The position numbers and the translations under genes were made by a program. A DNA stretch of 64,000 nt, from the NCBI GenBank assembly GCA_947371755.1, contig CANBQT010000002.1, positions 1 to 64,000 of the forward strand, given 5' to 3'. Shown in pieces: positions 63,173 to 64,000 of this stretch; position 1 is the stretch's first letter; the number at the start of each line of letters is the position of its first letter. The notes beneath the pieces are model-generated. The model made no database searches, was not told the origin of the DNA, and worked only from the letters and a program-made list of their open reading frames with translations. The stretch comes from Chitinophagaceae bacterium (GTDB taxonomy: Bacteria > Bacteroidota > Bacteroidia > Chitinophagales > Chitinophagaceae).

Positions 63173-64000
63173 CTACATATTTCTGCGATACTGACCTCCA
63201 ACTTCGTACAAAGCATGGGTAATTTGACCTAATGAGCAATATTTTACTGTTTCCATTAATTCATCAAAGATATTTTCGTTATGTATGGCTACTTTCTTTA
63301 AACGTAATAAGGCTGCCTCGCTTTTCTCTTTATTGCGCTTTTGGAATTGTAAGAGGTTCTGAATTTGTTGTTGTTTTTCTTCGGTTGTGGAACGAATGAC
63401 TTCTCCGGGCAAAATAGTTGGGCTTCCTTTTTTATTCAAAAAAGTATTCACGCCAACAATTGGCAATTCTCCAGTATGTTTTAATGTTTCGTATTGAAGG
63501 CTTTCTTCTTGAATTTTATTTCGCTGATACATCCTTTCCATGGCTCCTAATACCCCGCCTCTCTCAGTTAAACGATCAAATTCTAATAATACCGCTTCTT
63601 CCACCAGATCTGTCAATTCTTCCATTAAAAAACTTCCCTGGTTTGGATTTTCGTTCTTGGCAGTTCCAAGTTCTCGGTTAATTATAAGCTGAATGGCCAT
63701 TGCCCTTCTTACACTTTCTTCAGTTGGTGTGGTTATTGCTTCATCATAAGCATTCGTATGAAGACTATTGCAATTATCGTAAATAGCATATAGGGCTTGA
63801 AGCGTGGTGCGTATATCATTAAAATCAATTTCCTGGGCGTGCAAACTCCTTCCGCTTGTTTGTATATGATATTTTAATTTTTGGGAACGATCATTACCCT
63901 GGTACTTATATTTGATGGCTTTAGCCCAAATTCGTCTTGCTACCCTACCAATTACGCTATACTCTGCGTCCATCCCATTACTAAAAAAGAAAGAAAGATT
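63173..64000 (-). CDS. icmF: IcmF-type fused acyl-CoA mutase, C-terminal part (5' end outside window)
   Basis: The frame stays open to the window edge ([25 protein letters not shown]), so only the last 275 residues or so are here. They contain the end of the B12-dependent mutase barrel with [30 protein letters not shown] and [21 protein letters not shown]. The C-terminus [21 protein letters not shown] is like that of IcmF, a fusion of the B12 domain, a MeaB-like GTPase chaperone and isobutyryl-CoA mutase. Methylmalonyl-CoA mutase large subunits differ in this tail. Whether the upstream part has the GTPase cannot be seen. Confidence 0.82.
   Translation of the reverse strand, partial: NLSFFFSNGMDAEYSVIGRVARRIWAKAIKYKYQGNDRSQKLKYHIQTSGRSLHAQEIDFNDIRTTLQALYAIYDNCNSLHTNAYDEAITTPTEESVRRAMAIQLIINRELGTAKNENPNQGSFLMEELTDLVEEAVLLEFDRLTERGGVLGAMERMYQRNKIQEESLQYETLKHTGELPIVGVNTFLNKKGSPTILPGEVIRSTTEEKQQQIQNLLQFQKRNKEKSEAALLRLKKVAIHNENIFDELMETVKYCSLGQITHALYEVGGQYRRNM

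Overview
The window reads as chromosomal DNA of a Bacteroidota bacterium, most likely Chitinophagaceae (Sediminibacterium-like). The evidence is AT-rich DNA, a SusC/SusD-type TonB-dependent uptake pair, a PorZ-like protein with a type IX secretion sorting domain, a GldA-type ABC ATPase, DUF1501/DUF1800, DUF4836 and DUF5606 proteins, a GH3/beta-lactamase fusion, and promoters of the Bacteroidota TTTG / TAnnTTTG type. I see no rRNA, tRNA, CRISPR array, phage or insertion sequence. This looks like a core-genome segment and not an island. The family and genus are inference from protein flavour, not computed.

1-9.1 kb: a partial GNAT acetyltransferase behind gldA, a TerC membrane protein, a DUF1800-DUF1501 pair, and a divergent pair of peptide transporters (OPT and POT). 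9.2-17.5 kb: purD, then the cell-elongation cluster mreB-mreC-mreD-PBP2-rodA and an MBL-fold hydrolase. 17.5-19.4 kb (minus): an ECF sigma factor, a one-TM regulator with three internal repeats, and a small Spy-like periplasmic protein; together they look like an envelope-stress switch. 19.7-25.7 kb: PEP carboxylase, AlkA-type glycosylase, SnoaL-like protein, SPFH protein, a small membrane protein and an M23 peptidase. 25.8-32.5 kb: alaS, a double palindromic repeat, a two-PDZ protein, gatB and a TlpA-like thioredoxin. 32.6-39.9 kb (minus): SusD-like_2 and SusC, preceded by an RND/MMPL exporter.

40-45.8 kb: AI-2E family protein; a tightly coupled minus-strand operon of DegT aminotransferase, rpoN and a PAP2-like membrane protein; DsbA-like protein; DUF5606. 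45.8-52.4 kb: GH3/beta-lactamase fusion, then DUF4836 lipoprotein with an ABC ATPase whose motifs are degenerate and an FtsX/MacB-like permease. 52.4-57.2 kb: a signalling block in which a lipoprotein, a 7-TM protein, a HisKA_3 kinase and a LuxR-type regulator are flanked by two paralogous orphan REC proteins that lack an ATPase domain. 57.7-64 kb: PorZ-like protein, a YncE-propeller/phosphoesterase fusion, a PliI-type lysozyme inhibitor and the C-terminal part of an IcmF-type acyl-CoA mutase running off the window.

The most interesting candidates for something little described are the 52.4-57.2 kb signalling block, the ECF/triple-repeat regulator/Spy-like cassette, and the DUF4836-linked degenerate ABC transporter. 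Genes are packed tail to tail with 0-4 nt at five places, and several start codons sit directly behind a promoter -7 box, suggesting leaderless mRNAs.
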